Source: Palleronia abyssalis (GTDB lineage: Bacteria > Pseudomonadota > Alphaproteobacteria > Rhodobacterales > Rhodobacteraceae). From it: 64,000 nucleotides of DNA. A model generated the notes under the pieces. The model ran no database searches. It saw only the letters and a list, made by a program, of their open reading frames with translations, and had not been told where the DNA came from. The translations under genes were made by a program, and so were the position numbers. Position 1 is the stretch's first letter; each line of letters begins with the position of its first letter. Positions 16,726-25,860 of the stretch are shown here, piece by piece. The stretch lies in contig NZ_ONZF01000003.1 in assembly GCF_900302445.1 (NCBI RefSeq), positions 434,001 through 498,000 on the forward strand, given 5' to 3'.

Positions 16726-19322
16726 TCCGCGGCCTCCCGTCCTTGCGCCGGTGCCAGCAGGGCCGCGATCTCGGGCCGGCACGAGCCGCAATTGGTTCCT
16801 GCCGAAAGGGCGACGCCCACCGCCTCGACCGATAAAAGGCCGTCGGTCTCGATCGCGGTCAGGATCGTGTTCACCCCCACCCCGAAACACGAACACAGGA
16901 TCGGCCCCGGATCGGGCCGGTCGGCCGGGGCGCGGCCGGTCAGCGGGTCGATTTCAGGAAGCGTCGCCAGATAGTCCCGCATCAGGCCAAGCGGACCCGG
17001 CCCGACGAAAAGCGCCGCTGCAAGGCGACCCTCTTCCCGGAACGCCAGCCGGGCGATGCCGCGGGCGGGGTCGCTGAGAACCTGGGCTTCGGCGGCCGGT
17101 AGGTCGAACAACGTACGCGCCGCAGCCTCCCAGTCTTGCGGCGCGTCGCGCCCGGCCAGCTCGGCCCGCCAGCCCGTGGCACTGCGCGCCACGGCCCAGT
17201 AATCGCAAGAGGGAGCCATAGGTGCGGCCGAGACGGCGAACCCGTACCATGCAGCGGCGAAGGGACGTGCGGCGCAGACGGACGCCTTGCTTTCCGGCTG
17301 GCCGGATACCGGATCGGTCGCACCCGCCACCAGCGCATCGATCCGGCCCGAAGGCGCTGTTTCACCGGTCCAGTGCATCGGCGCGAAAAGCGTGCCGGGC
17401 TGGACCGCGTCCGTCACCGTGGCGCGCAGGATGGCGCGGCCCGTGGGCGCGGACAGGTCGACCAGCGTATCGGCCGCGATGCCAAGCCGTGCGGCATCGC
17501 AGGGATGGATTTCGACGAAGGGCTCGGCCAAGTGGGCCGACAATCGCGCCGAGCGTCCTGTGCGGGTCATCGTGTGCCAGTGATCGCGGACCCGGCCCGT
17601 ATTCAGCCGGAACGGAAAACGCGGTTCATGTTTCGCGGCCGGTGCCCGCCATGTGACGGGGACCATGCGCATCCGACCGTCCGCGTGGAACGACCGACCA
17701 TCCGCGAAGAACCGCCCCCCGCGCTTCGCGGCCACCGGCCAGCGCGTCGGAGCCAGATCGGCATAGGCCCCGTCCGACAGGTCTGCCAAGGCAGAGATAT
17801 CGAAATCCCGTCCGAACCCGCCAGCGATGCCCGACAGCGCGGCATGCTCGCGGAAGATCTCTGCCGGGCCGTCGTAGTCGAAGGCCGCTTTATGGCCCAT
17901 CCGTCGGGCGACCTGGGCCACGTGCCACCAGTCGGGACGGGCCCGGCCCGGCCCGGCAAGCGCCGCGCGCTGGCGCGAGATTGTCCGGTCGGAATTGGTG
18001 ACCGTGCCGTCCTTTTCGGCCCAGGCGGCGGCGGGCAACAGCACATCGGCCAATCGCGCCGTGTCCGTGTCGGCGGTGATGTCGGACACGACGGTGAAGT
18101 CGCAGGCAGCGATGGCCGCGCGCACGGCGTCGGCCTCGGGCAGCGTCGCGGCGGGGTTCGTATGCATGATCCAAAGCGCCTTGATCCGCCCCGAGGCCAC
18201 GGCGCGAAACATCTCGACTGCCTTCAGCCCCGGGGCGCTGGCTAGGCGCGGCGCGTCCCAGAACTCGGCGACGGCGGCACGGTGGGCCGGAACCTCGATA
18301 TCCAGGTGACACGCCAGCGTGTTTGACAGGCCGCCGACTTCGCGCCCCCCCATCGCATTTGGCTGCCCGGTGACCGACAGCGGCCCCTGCCCGGGCTTGC
18401 CGATCCGCCCTGTGGCAAGGTGGCAGTTGAGGATCGCGTTCACCTTGTCGGTGCCGCTACTGGACTGGTTCACACCCTGGCTGAACACGGTGACGACCTT
18501 GTCCGTCCCGATCCATAACCGGAAGAACCGGTCCACCAAATCAGGGGCAAGGCCTGTCGGTTCCAAGCTGTCCGTGCGGGCGGCGGCGAGCGCCGCTTCC
18601 AAGCCGTCAACACGGTCAACATAACCCGGGTCGAACGCGCCGGTCTCCGCGATCTCGCGAAGCAGCGCGTTGAACAACGCCACGTCGGACCCGATGTGCA
18701 ATGGCAGGTGCAGGTCGGCCCCGTCGCAGGTGGCGGTGCGCCGCGGATCGACGACAATGATCTTCGTACCCCGCGCGGCCTTTGCGGCCAAGACGCGCTG
18801 GTGCAGGACGGGGTGGCACCATGCCAGGTTCGACCCGACCAGCACCACCAGATCGGCCTGGTCCAGGTCCTCGTAGGTGCCGGGCACAGTGTCGGTGCCG
18901 AAGGCGCGCTTGTGCCCCGCCACGGTAGACGCCATGCACAGCCGCGAGTTGGTATCGATATTGGCGGTGCCGACGAAGCCCTTCATGAACTTGTTGGCGA
19001 CGTAGTAATCCTCGGTCAGCATCTGGCCGGAGGCATAGAAGGCGACGCTGTCGGGACCGTGTTCGGCGATGGTCGCGGCGAAACGGTCCGCGACGCGGTC
19101 CAGCGCCGTGTCCCAGTCGGTCTCGTGCCCGCCGATCCGGGGGGCAAGGAGGCGCCCCTCGGCTCCGACCGTCTCGGCCAGCGCCGATCCCTTCGAGCAC
19201 AGCCGCCCGCGATTGGCCGGATGGTCGGGATCGCCGCGCACGCTCAACCCCTCTCCGTCCGGCGTCAGGATCACGCCGCAGCCCACCCCGCAATAGGGAC
19301 AGGTAGAGCGGACCTCGCTCAC
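16722..19322 (-). CDS. nasA: Assimilatory nitrate reductase catalytic subunit
   Basis: 866 aa molybdopterin (bis-MGD) oxidoreductase of the cytoplasmic NasA type. The N-terminus carries a [4Fe-4S] site (CPYCGVGCGV... RLCSKG). The middle shows NSRLCMAS, GSNLAWCHPVLHQR and QGVNQSSSGTDKVNAI, and a C-terminal dinucleotide-binding fold follows. The last ~60 residues are a BFD-like [2Fe-2S] domain (ILCSCFGVG ... TNCGSCRPEI). It reduces nitrate to nitrite for NirB. No separate NasB flavoprotein subunit is seen in the operon, so electrons may enter through the BFD-like domain. Both ends overlap neighbours by 4 bases. Confidence 0.95.
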   Translation of the reverse strand: MSEVRSTCPYCGVGCGVILTPDGEGLSVRGDPDHPANRGRLCSKGSALAETVGAEGRLLAPRIGGHETDWDTALDRVADRFAATIAEHGPDSVAFYASGQMLTEDYYVANKFMKGFVGTANIDTNSRLCMASTVAGHKRAFGTDTVPGTYEDLDQADLVVLVGSNLAWCHPVLHQRVLAAKAARGTKIIVVDPRRTATCDGADLHLPLHIGSDVALFNALLREIAETGAFDPGYVDRVDGLEAALAAARTDSLEPTGLAPDLVDRFFRLWIGTDKVVTVFSQGVNQSSSGTDKVNAILNCHLATGRIGKPGQGPLSVTGQPNAMGGREVGGLSNTLACHLDIEVPAHRAAVAEFWDAPRLASAPGLKAVEMFRAVASGRIKALWIMHTNPAATLPEADAVRAAIAACDFTVVSDITADTDTARLADVLLPAAAWAEKDGTVTNSDRTISRQRAALAGPGRARPDWWHVAQVARRMGHKAAFDYDGPAEIFREHAALSGIAGGFGRDFDISALADLSDGAYADLAPTRWPVAAKRGGRFFADGRSFHADGRMRMVPVTWRAPAAKHEPRFPFRLNTGRVRDHWHTMTRTGRSARLSAHLAEPFVEIHPCDAARLGIAADTLVDLSAPTGRAILRATVTDAVQPGTLFAPMHWTGETAPSGRIDALVAGATDPVSGQPESKASVCAARPFAAAWYGFAVSAAPMAPSCDYWAVARSATGWRAELAGRDAPQDWEAAARTLFDLPAAEAQVLSDPARGIARLAFREEGRLAAALFVGPGPLGLMRDYLATLPEIDPLTGRAPADRPDPGPILCSCFGVGVNTILTAIETDGLLSVEAVGVALSAGTNCGSCRPEIAALLAPAQGREAAE

Positions 19323-19651
19323 GCCGCGCTCCGCTTGCCGACCGCCTCGGCATCGATGAGGATCCGTCCCCCCTCAACGCGGACGGGATAGGTGGCGATG
19401 CGCCCCTCGTCCGCGCCTTGCGCCTCGCCGGTTTCGAGCGACCACACCCAGTTGTGCAGCGGACAGGTCACCTTACGGTCGTGGACGATCCCTTCGGCCA
19501 ACGGACCACCCTTGTGGGCGCAGGTGTTCGAGGTGGCGAAGACCTCGGCCCCGGCGGTGCGGAACAGCGCCACGCAGCCCGCCGGCGTCTTGACCACGCG
19601 CGCACCGCGCAGGGGGATGTCGTCCAGCGCACCGATGTCGATCCAGCTCAT
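19319..19651 (-). CDS. nirD: Nitrite reductase [NAD(P)H] small subunit
   Basis: 110 aa Rieske-type protein with CAHKGGPLAEG and CPLHNW supplying the two-Cys/two-His-like pattern of NirD. It partners NirB in the cytoplasmic reduction of nitrite to ammonium. Overlaps nirB and nasA by 4 bases at each side, so the three are translationally coupled. Confidence 0.95.
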   Translation of the reverse strand: MSWIDIGALDDIPLRGARVVKTPAGCVALFRTAGAEVFATSNTCAHKGGPLAEGIVHDRKVTCPLHNWVWSLETGEAQGADEGRIATYPVRVEGGRILIDAEAVGKRSAA

Positions 19652-22080
19652 TCGGCGGCCTCCAGTGTCAGGTCTGCGATGGGGGCGAAGGCGCGCGCCT
19701 TCTCGCGCACCGCCAGTTCCGCCCAGGGGTCGGTCTGGTAGATCGTCTGGGAAAGGTCGAACCGCTCGACCAGTGCCGTGCGGGTGGCAGCGTCCGAGAG
19801 GGTTTCCTTGACCCAGTCAAGCCCCACCTTCGACAGCCACTTGTAGGGCCGGTCCAGATACTTGGCGTGTTCGCGGTAAAGCTGAACGAAGGCGACGGTC
19901 CATTCCACAGCCTCGTCCTCGGTCGCGACCTTGACCAGGCGCTCGACCTCCTTCACGTCCATGCCCGCGGCACCGCCGACTCCGATCTCGAAGCCTGAAT
20001 CCACGCATACGATGCCCACATCCTTGCAGGTCGCCTCGGCGCAGTTGCGGGGGCAGCCCGAAACGGCGAGCTTCACCTTGTGCGGCGTCCACGACCCCCA
20101 CAGCCGCCTTTCCAGACGGATGCCCAGGCCCGTCGAATCCTGCGTTCCGAACCGGCAGTGATCGGTGCCCACGCAAGTCTTCACCGTACGCAGTCCCTTG
20201 GAATAGGCATGCCCCGAAACCAGGCCGGCCGCGTTCAGATCGGCCCACATGGCGGGCAGATCCTCGCCCTTCACGCCCAGAAGGTCGATGCGCTGGCCGC
20301 CGGTGACCTTGACCGTGGGCACGTCGTATTTCTCGGCCGCGTCGGCGATGGCGCGCAGTTCGGCGGCCGAGGTGATCCCGCCCCACATCCGCGGCACGAC
20401 GCTGAACGTGCCGTCCTTCTGGATGTTGGCGTGCTTGCGTTCATTCACGAAGCGGCTTTGCGGGTCGTCCAGATATTCCAGCGGCCAGTCGGCCAACAGG
20501 TAGAAGTTCACCGCCGGGCGGCAAACGTGGCAGCCGTTCGGGGTGCGCCATCCCAGTTCCTGCCAGACCGCGGGTTGCGATTTCAGTTCCTGCGCCTTGA
20601 TCAGGCGGCGCACGTCCTCGTGGGACAGGTCGGTGCAGCCGCAGACGGGCTGTGCGGCGGGCATCGCGAAGGCCTCGCCCAGCGTGGCGGCCAGGACCTG
20701 TTCGACAAGCCCCGTGCAGGTCCCGCAGGACGCGCTGGCCTTGGTCTGCGCGCGCACTGCGCCGAGGTCGGTCGCCCCCCCTTCGATGGCGCTGACGATC
20801 TGACCCTTGCAGACGCCGTTGCAGCCGCAGATCTCTGCGTCAGCCGGCAAGGCTGCAACGGCGGCCATAGGGTCCGCCGCAGCCCCCCCTTGGTACGCGG
20901 GTCCGAAGATCAGCGTCTCACGCATCTCGGAGACATCGGTGCCGTCCTTGATCAGACCAAAGAACCAGTTGCCGTCGGCCGTGTCGCCATACATCACCGC
21001 GCCGACCAGCCGGTCATCCTCGACCACCAGCCTCTTGTAGATGCCGCGGGCGGGGTCGCGGAAGACGATGTCCTCGCGCCCCGGGCCTTCGGCGAAATCG
21101 CCGGCGCTGAATAGGTCGCAACCTGTCACCTTGAGCTTGGTGGACAGCTGCTTCGGGGCGAACGCGGCCTCCTGCCCCAGAAGCGTCGCAGCCAGCACCT
21201 TGGCCTGGTCATAGAGGGGGGCGACAAGGCCGAAGAGCTGCCCCGTAAATTCCACGCATTCGCCCAGCGCAAAGACGTCCGGGTCCGAGGTCTGCATCTG
21301 CGCGTCGACCTCGATGGCACGGCCGACCGTCAGCCCGGCGTCCCTGGCCAGCGCGACGGCCGGTCGGATGCCGACAGCCATGACGACCAGATCGGCCGGC
21401 AGAACCGTGCCGTCCTCAAGCTCGACCGTCTCGACCTTGCCGTCCCCCCGGATGCACTTGGTGGATGCCTGGGTCATCACGGTGATCCCCCGCCGCTCCA
21501 GATCGGCGCGCAGAAGATATCCCGCCGCAGGATCCAGCTGACGCTCCATCAGGTGTCCGGCGAGGTGAAGGACCGTCACCTCCATACCGCGCAGGCGCAG
21601 GCCCGCGGCGGCTTCCAGCCCCAGCAGACCGCCGCCGATCACCACGGCGCGAGCGCCTTGCGGCTGGTCGATCATCCGGTTGGTGTCGTCGAGGTCGCGA
21701 TAGGCGATCACTCCGTCGAGGTCATGCCCGGGGCACGGCACGATGAAGGGGTCCGAGCCGGTGGCGATCACCAGCCGGTCATACGGCACCTCGCCGGTCG
21801 TGCCGACCACCACGCGGCGGTCACGGTCGATCCGCCGGATCCGCTCGCCAAACCGGCAAGTCACGCCGTGTGCCGCGTACCAATCGTCGTCATGGGTGAC
21901 GATCTCGGCATAGCTCTTCTCTCCTGACAGGACCGGCGATAGCATGATGCGGTTGTAGTTGCCGCGCGGTTCGGCGTTGAACAACGTGACCTCGAACTTT
22001 TCGGGGGCGGCCTCGAACAGATGCTCCAGCAGGCGGCCCGAGGCCATGCCCGCGCCAATGACCACAAGTCTTTCCATCAT
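19648..22080 (-). CDS. nirB: Nitrite reductase [NAD(P)H] large subunit
   Basis: 810 aa. An N-terminal FAD/NAD-binding half (VVIGAGMASGRLLEHL, VVIGGGLLGLEAAAGLR) is followed by a BFD-like [2Fe-2S] region (CGCNGVCKGQIV, SCGTCTGLV), then the siroheme/[4Fe-4S] half with CVGTDHCRFG and CPRNCAEATCKD. It reduces nitrite to ammonium with six electrons from NAD(P)H together with NirD. Two Met codons begin the frame; either may be used. It follows the GAF-like gene after 7 bases. Confidence 0.96.
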   Translation of the reverse strand: MMERLVVIGAGMASGRLLEHLFEAAPEKFEVTLFNAEPRGNYNRIMLSPVLSGEKSYAEIVTHDDDWYAAHGVTCRFGERIRRIDRDRRVVVGTTGEVPYDRLVIATGSDPFIVPCPGHDLDGVIAYRDLDDTNRMIDQPQGARAVVIGGGLLGLEAAAGLRLRGMEVTVLHLAGHLMERQLDPAAGYLLRADLERRGITVMTQASTKCIRGDGKVETVELEDGTVLPADLVVMAVGIRPAVALARDAGLTVGRAIEVDAQMQTSDPDVFALGECVEFTGQLFGLVAPLYDQAKVLAATLLGQEAAFAPKQLSTKLKVTGCDLFSAGDFAEGPGREDIVFRDPARGIYKRLVVEDDRLVGAVMYGDTADGNWFFGLIKDGTDVSEMRETLIFGPAYQGGAAADPMAAVAALPADAEICGCNGVCKGQIVSAIEGGATDLGAVRAQTKASASCGTCTGLVEQVLAATLGEAFAMPAAQPVCGCTDLSHEDVRRLIKAQELKSQPAVWQELGWRTPNGCHVCRPAVNFYLLADWPLEYLDDPQSRFVNERKHANIQKDGTFSVVPRMWGGITSAAELRAIADAAEKYDVPTVKVTGGQRIDLLGVKGEDLPAMWADLNAAGLVSGHAYSKGLRTVKTCVGTDHCRFGTQDSTGLGIRLERRLWGSWTPHKVKLAVSGCPRNCAEATCKDVGIVCVDSGFEIGVGGAAGMDVKEVERLVKVATEDEAVEWTVAFVQLYREHAKYLDRPYKWLSKVGLDWVKETLSDAATRTALVERFDLSQTIYQTDPWAELAVREKARAFAPIADLTLEAAE

Positions 22081-22087
22081 CCGCTCC

Positions 22088-23029
22088 TCAGCAATACCAG
22101 GCTACAACATGGGCAAGCTCGCCGCCCCGGTGGATCGGCAGGCCAACCATCATCGCGTAGTCGCCCGCCGCGGCCCCCGTTTCGGTGACCGGCAGACCGG
22201 TGGCCAGCACCCGGCCCACCGGGCCTTCCCAGGCATGGGCGATGCGCTCGTTCCCGGCATTCTCGGGGTCCCAGAGCGGCCCCTCGCGTTCGCAGATGCC
22301 GTCGATCAGGCGGGCTGTTCCGCGCGGTCCTGTTCGTGCGGCGCGGGCGTCCCAGATTTCGAAACGCCGTGCGATGGGGGTTCCCCGGGCCGACAGCAAC
22401 GTCAGAACATAGGTCTGCCCCCCCGGGACCGGCACGGGCAGGCCGAGGCCTGTGGTCAATCCCGCCTGGCCCGCGCTTTCGGCGCGGACAAAGCGGTATC
22501 CGGACCCCAGATCACGCATCAGGATCGGCGTCTGCGCCGCCCAGACCCCGCCCGGAAGCCCTTGCCCGCGCGGGAACCGGGTGTGCTGGCTGACCCATTC
22601 GAAATGCGTCGCGGCCCCGTAATACCCGTCATCCAAGCTCAGCACTCCGTCGGCTTCGGCCCAGACCTCGATCGCGCCGGTGCGCACGGCGTCGTCGGCG
22701 CAAAGCACCACAAGCACAGCCTTCAGGGACTGCCCGGCAAAGACCGGCACCGCGACGGCACTGGTCAGACCGACCGCGCGTGCGGCCTCGGCGCGCTTGA
22801 AATAGGATCCGTCGAAGCCTTTCAGCACGACCGGGCGCGCCTCGGCCCACGCCTTGCCGGGAAGACCTTCACCCTTGGCAAAACTTTCCTGGCGCGAGGC
22901 GTCGGCGAAGGCCGAGTGGGGCCCGTAAACGCCACCCGACAGCACCAGCCGGCCGCCTTCGGGGATCCAGACCTCGGCCACCTCGACGAAGGTGCGGGTC
23001 GTTTCCAGAACGGTGTCCATGGCGCTCAT
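22088..23029 (-). CDS. Tandem GAF-like protein of unknown function in the nitrate operon
   Basis: 313 aa, soluble, no membrane segment. The sequence is internally repeated. Residues ~12-120 and ~125-230 share the pattern F-x-G-x-GLPG-x-x-W-A-x(2-3)-P (SFAKGEGLPGKAWAEARPV versus RFPRGQGLPGGVWAAQTPI), then a Phe/Arg-rich stretch and a run of small hydrophobic residues. A third partial copy may be present at the C-terminus (AWEGPVGRVLATGLPV). This is the fold pattern of GAF sensor domains, with no output domain attached. The start overlaps the stop of the ATPase gene. A sensory or scaffold role in nitrate assimilation is inferred from the operon only. Confidence 0.7.
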   Translation of the reverse strand: MSAMDTVLETTRTFVEVAEVWIPEGGRLVLSGGVYGPHSAFADASRQESFAKGEGLPGKAWAEARPVVLKGFDGSYFKRAEAARAVGLTSAVAVPVFAGQSLKAVLVVLCADDAVRTGAIEVWAEADGVLSLDDGYYGAATHFEWVSQHTRFPRGQGLPGGVWAAQTPILMRDLGSGYRFVRAESAGQAGLTTGLGLPVPVPGGQTYVLTLLSARGTPIARRFEIWDARAARTGPRGTARLIDGICEREGPLWDPENAGNERIAHAWEGPVGRVLATGLPVTETGAAAGDYAMMVGLPIHRGGELAHVVAWYC

Positions 23030-24705
23030 TCCGCTGCGATGGCCGATTTGGCCGGTTGCGATTTGGGGCGCGCGCCGTGCTCGTATTCCTCGAGGAAATT
23101 CAGCACCTGCTCGCGGTATAGATAGTAGTCAGGATGCTCCAGCAGCGCCTTGCGGCTGCGCGGGCGCGGCAAGTCCACGTCGACGATCTTGCCGATGGTC
23201 GCCTGCGGGCCGTTGGTCATCATCACCACGCGGTCGGCCAGCAGGATCGCCTCGTCCACATCGTGCGTGACGCAGATCGCGGTGACCTTCGTGCGGTCCC
23301 AGACCTCCATCAGCACCTCTTGCAACTCCCACCGGGTGAGGCTGTCGAGCATGCCGAACGGTTCGTCCAGAAGCAGCAGCTTGGGCGACAGGGCGAAGGC
23401 CCGGGCGATGCCCACTCGCTGCTTCATGCCGTTGGACAGATCGGTCGCGGGCCTGTCCATCGCGTCGCCGAGGCCCACCCGTTCGAGGTAGTATTCCACG
23501 ACGTCCTGCCGTTCGGCGCGGCTGGCGCGCGGATAGACCTTGTCGACGCCAATGGCGACGTTCTCCTTCGCGGTCAGCCACGGAAACAGCGAAGGTGACT
23601 GGAACACGACTGCACGCTCGGGGTCGGCGCCCGTCACGTGCCGCCCGTCCAGCTTGATCGCACCCTTGGAAATCTCGTTCAGGCCGGCAGCCATGGTCAG
23701 GACGGTGGACTTGCCGCATCCCGAATGGCCGATCAGCGAAATGAACTCGCCCCGGTTCATCTTCAGGTCGAAATCCTCGACCACCGTCAGCGGACCCTTG
23801 GGCGTGGGATACACCTTGTGCAACTGCGAGAAATCTACGAACCGCTCGTCTATCAGGCCGTCGCGGGCGTCCTTCTGGACCTTGGGAAGGCCGTGGATCG
23901 GGGTCACGTTCGGCAGGGCCTTCTTGCCCCCCGCCTCGGTCTTGATCCCGACATCCATCAGATAGCCGGTGATGTCAGCGCGCAGGCGCTTGAAGCCCTC
24001 GTGGTGGTTCATCGCCCCCCGCTCGCGCGGGCGGGGGATTCCGACGGTGAACTCGCGCCCCAGCGTCCCCTCGGGGGTCAGGGCGATGATCCGGTCGGCC
24101 AGAACTATGGCCTCGTCCACATCGTTGGTGATCAGCACACAGGTCTGCTTTTCGTGCTGCCAGATCGCCTCGATCTCGTCGGCCAGATTGGCGCGGGTCA
24201 GCGCGTCGAGCGCAGACAGCGGCTCGTCCAGAAGCAGAAGGTCGGGGTTCATGGCAAGCGCGCGGGCCACGTTCACCCGTTGGCGCATCCCGCCCGACAA
24301 TTCGGCGGGGCGGCGTCCGGCAGCATGCCCAAGGCCCACCATCTTCACGTAATGGGCGACCTTGGACTCCTTCTCCTTCGTGGGAAGGCTCGGAAAGACC
24401 GTGTCCACCGCCAGGCGCACGTTGCCGGTGACGGTCAGCCACGGCATTAGCGAATAGCTTTGAAAGATCACGCCCCGTTCCGGCCCCGGTCCGGTGACGG
24501 GCTTGTCCTTGTAGGTGACGTGGCCCCTGGTAGGCGCCTCCAACCCCGCCATGAGGTTGATGAGGGTCGTCTTGCCGGTGCCCGAAAACCCAAGCAGGAC
24601 TAGGAACTCGCCCTCGGCCACGGTCAAATCGATGCCCTTGAGCACCGGCGTTTCGCCATAGCTTTTGTGGACGCCTTGGAATGTCAGGATACCCATACCG
24701 CTCAC
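23026..24705 (-). CDS. nrtD: Nitrate ABC transporter ATPase, two ATP-binding domains fused (NrtC/NrtD-like)
   Basis: 559 aa with two complete ATPase domains. Domain 1 (~1-250): Walker [39 protein letters not shown]. Domain 2 (~285-535): GHSGCGKSTVL, LSNGMKQRVGIARAF, LLLLDEPFGMLD. A ~60-residue linker joins them. In cyanobacteria NrtC is an ATPase fused to a binding-protein-like domain and NrtD a lone ATPase. Here both ATPases are joined and no sensor domain remains, so nitrate sensing probably rests on NasS. Starts inside an ATGA overlap with the permease gene. The gene symbol is approximate. Confidence 0.9.
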   Translation of the reverse strand: MSGMGILTFQGVHKSYGETPVLKGIDLTVAEGEFLVLLGFSGTGKTTLINLMAGLEAPTRGHVTYKDKPVTGPGPERGVIFQSYSLMPWLTVTGNVRLAVDTVFPSLPTKEKESKVAHYVKMVGLGHAAGRRPAELSGGMRQRVNVARALAMNPDLLLLDEPLSALDALTRANLADEIEAIWQHEKQTCVLITNDVDEAIVLADRIIALTPEGTLGREFTVGIPRPRERGAMNHHEGFKRLRADITGYLMDVGIKTEAGGKKALPNVTPIHGLPKVQKDARDGLIDERFVDFSQLHKVYPTPKGPLTVVEDFDLKMNRGEFISLIGHSGCGKSTVLTMAAGLNEISKGAIKLDGRHVTGADPERAVVFQSPSLFPWLTAKENVAIGVDKVYPRASRAERQDVVEYYLERVGLGDAMDRPATDLSNGMKQRVGIARAFALSPKLLLLDEPFGMLDSLTRWELQEVLMEVWDRTKVTAICVTHDVDEAILLADRVVMMTNGPQATIGKIVDVDLPRPRSRKALLEHPDYYLYREQVLNFLEEYEHGARPKSQPAKSAIAAE

Positions 24706-25784
24706 CGCTGGTTCGTGAAGGTGAAGGCCGCCTGGATCGCGAACATCAGGCGGTCCAGAAGGAAGCCGATGATGCCGATGGTGAACACAGCCACCATGAT
24801 CCGCGCGAGCGAGGACGAACTGCCGTTCTGGAACTCGTCCCAGACGAACTTGCCCAGGCCGGGGTTCTGGGCCAGCATCTCGGCGGCGATCAGGACCATC
24901 CAGCCGACTCCCAGCGACAGGCGCAGACCGGTGAAGATCAGCGGCAGGGCCGAAGGCAGCACCAGCTTGGTGATCTTGGTGTAGGTGTTCATCTTCAGCA
25001 CCTTCGAGACGTTCACCAAATCCTTGTCGATCGACGCGACCCCAAGCGCGGTGTTGATCAGCGTCGGCCAGAGCGAGCAGAGCGTGACCGTGATGGCCGA
25101 GACCAGGAACGACTTGGCGAACAGCCCGTCATTCGTGGCGTAAACGGCCGAAACGATCATGGTGACGATGGGCAGCCAGGCCAGCGGACTGACCGGCTTG
25201 AAGATCTGGATGATCGGGTTCAGCGCGGCGTTGGCGGTGGGCGACAGACCGGCTGCGATCCCCAGTGGGACGGCGACGGCGGTGGCGATCAGGAACCCGA
25301 AGAACACCGTCCCGATAGAGGTCCGGATCTGTTGGTAGAAGGACGGTGCGCCGGTATAGGCCACGGCGCTGACCTCGTCGCCCCTGCCGGCCTCCACAAG
25401 TCGCTCGTTGCGCAAGGCGACCATCTCCTCGAACCGGGCGCGCTGTTCGCCGGTGCGCACGGCATCGGCATGCAGGCCCTGCGCTTCCTGCCACACTTGC
25501 GCAGGCCCCGGCACGGCCCCCAGTGACGTCTGAACCTGCGGCGCCAGTATCGCCCACAGCGCTAGGAATCCCATGATCGCCAGAAGCGGCACGCCCAGAA
25601 GGCGCCAGATCTCGGACAGCTGGCCTTTGGGATTGTCGCCCGCGGCGGCCCGCAGCAAGGGGGTCAGGAACGAAAGCCCGAAGACGTTGAACCAGGCATC
25701 GGCCTTGTTGATGCGGGTGAACCACCGGGCGCGGCGCGCCTCGCGGTGCTGGGCTTCCATGGCGTTGGGATCGACGGCGGTCAT
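24702..25784 (-). CDS. nrtB: Nitrate ABC transporter permease
   Basis: 360 aa, six or so helices, with an unusually long N-terminal cytoplasmic/periplasmic part before the core. The core shows the NrtB-type loop EDLV-like segment DKDLVNVSKVLKMNTYTKITKLVLPSALP near residue 260, the ATPase contact. Matches nitrate/cyanate permeases that work with NrtA. Follows nrtA after 76 bases containing a strong hairpin. Confidence 0.9.
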   Translation of the reverse strand: MTAVDPNAMEAQHREARRARWFTRINKADAWFNVFGLSFLTPLLRAAAGDNPKGQLSEIWRLLGVPLLAIMGFLALWAILAPQVQTSLGAVPGPAQVWQEAQGLHADAVRTGEQRARFEEMVALRNERLVEAGRGDEVSAVAYTGAPSFYQQIRTSIGTVFFGFLIATAVAVPLGIAAGLSPTANAALNPIIQIFKPVSPLAWLPIVTMIVSAVYATNDGLFAKSFLVSAITVTLCSLWPTLINTALGVASIDKDLVNVSKVLKMNTYTKITKLVLPSALPLIFTGLRLSLGVGWMVLIAAEMLAQNPGLGKFVWDEFQNGSSSSLARIMVAVFTIGIIGFLLDRLMFAIQAAFTFTNQR

Positions 25785-25814
25785 GGGGATCTCCGGTTTG
25801 TCGATGACATCTGG

Positions 25815-25845
25815 GGGGAGGTCCGCGGCGACCGCGCACCTCCCC
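25815..25845 (-). other. Strong hairpin between nrtA and nrtB
   Basis: GGGGAGGT/ACCTCCCC with an inner CGCGG/CCGCG stem and a three-base loop, one mismatch between. No U-run follows. It lies between the binding-protein and permease genes and probably stabilises the upstream mRNA or attenuates read-through (inference). Confidence 0.5.
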
Positions 25846-25860
25846 GGGATCGTGGGGCGG

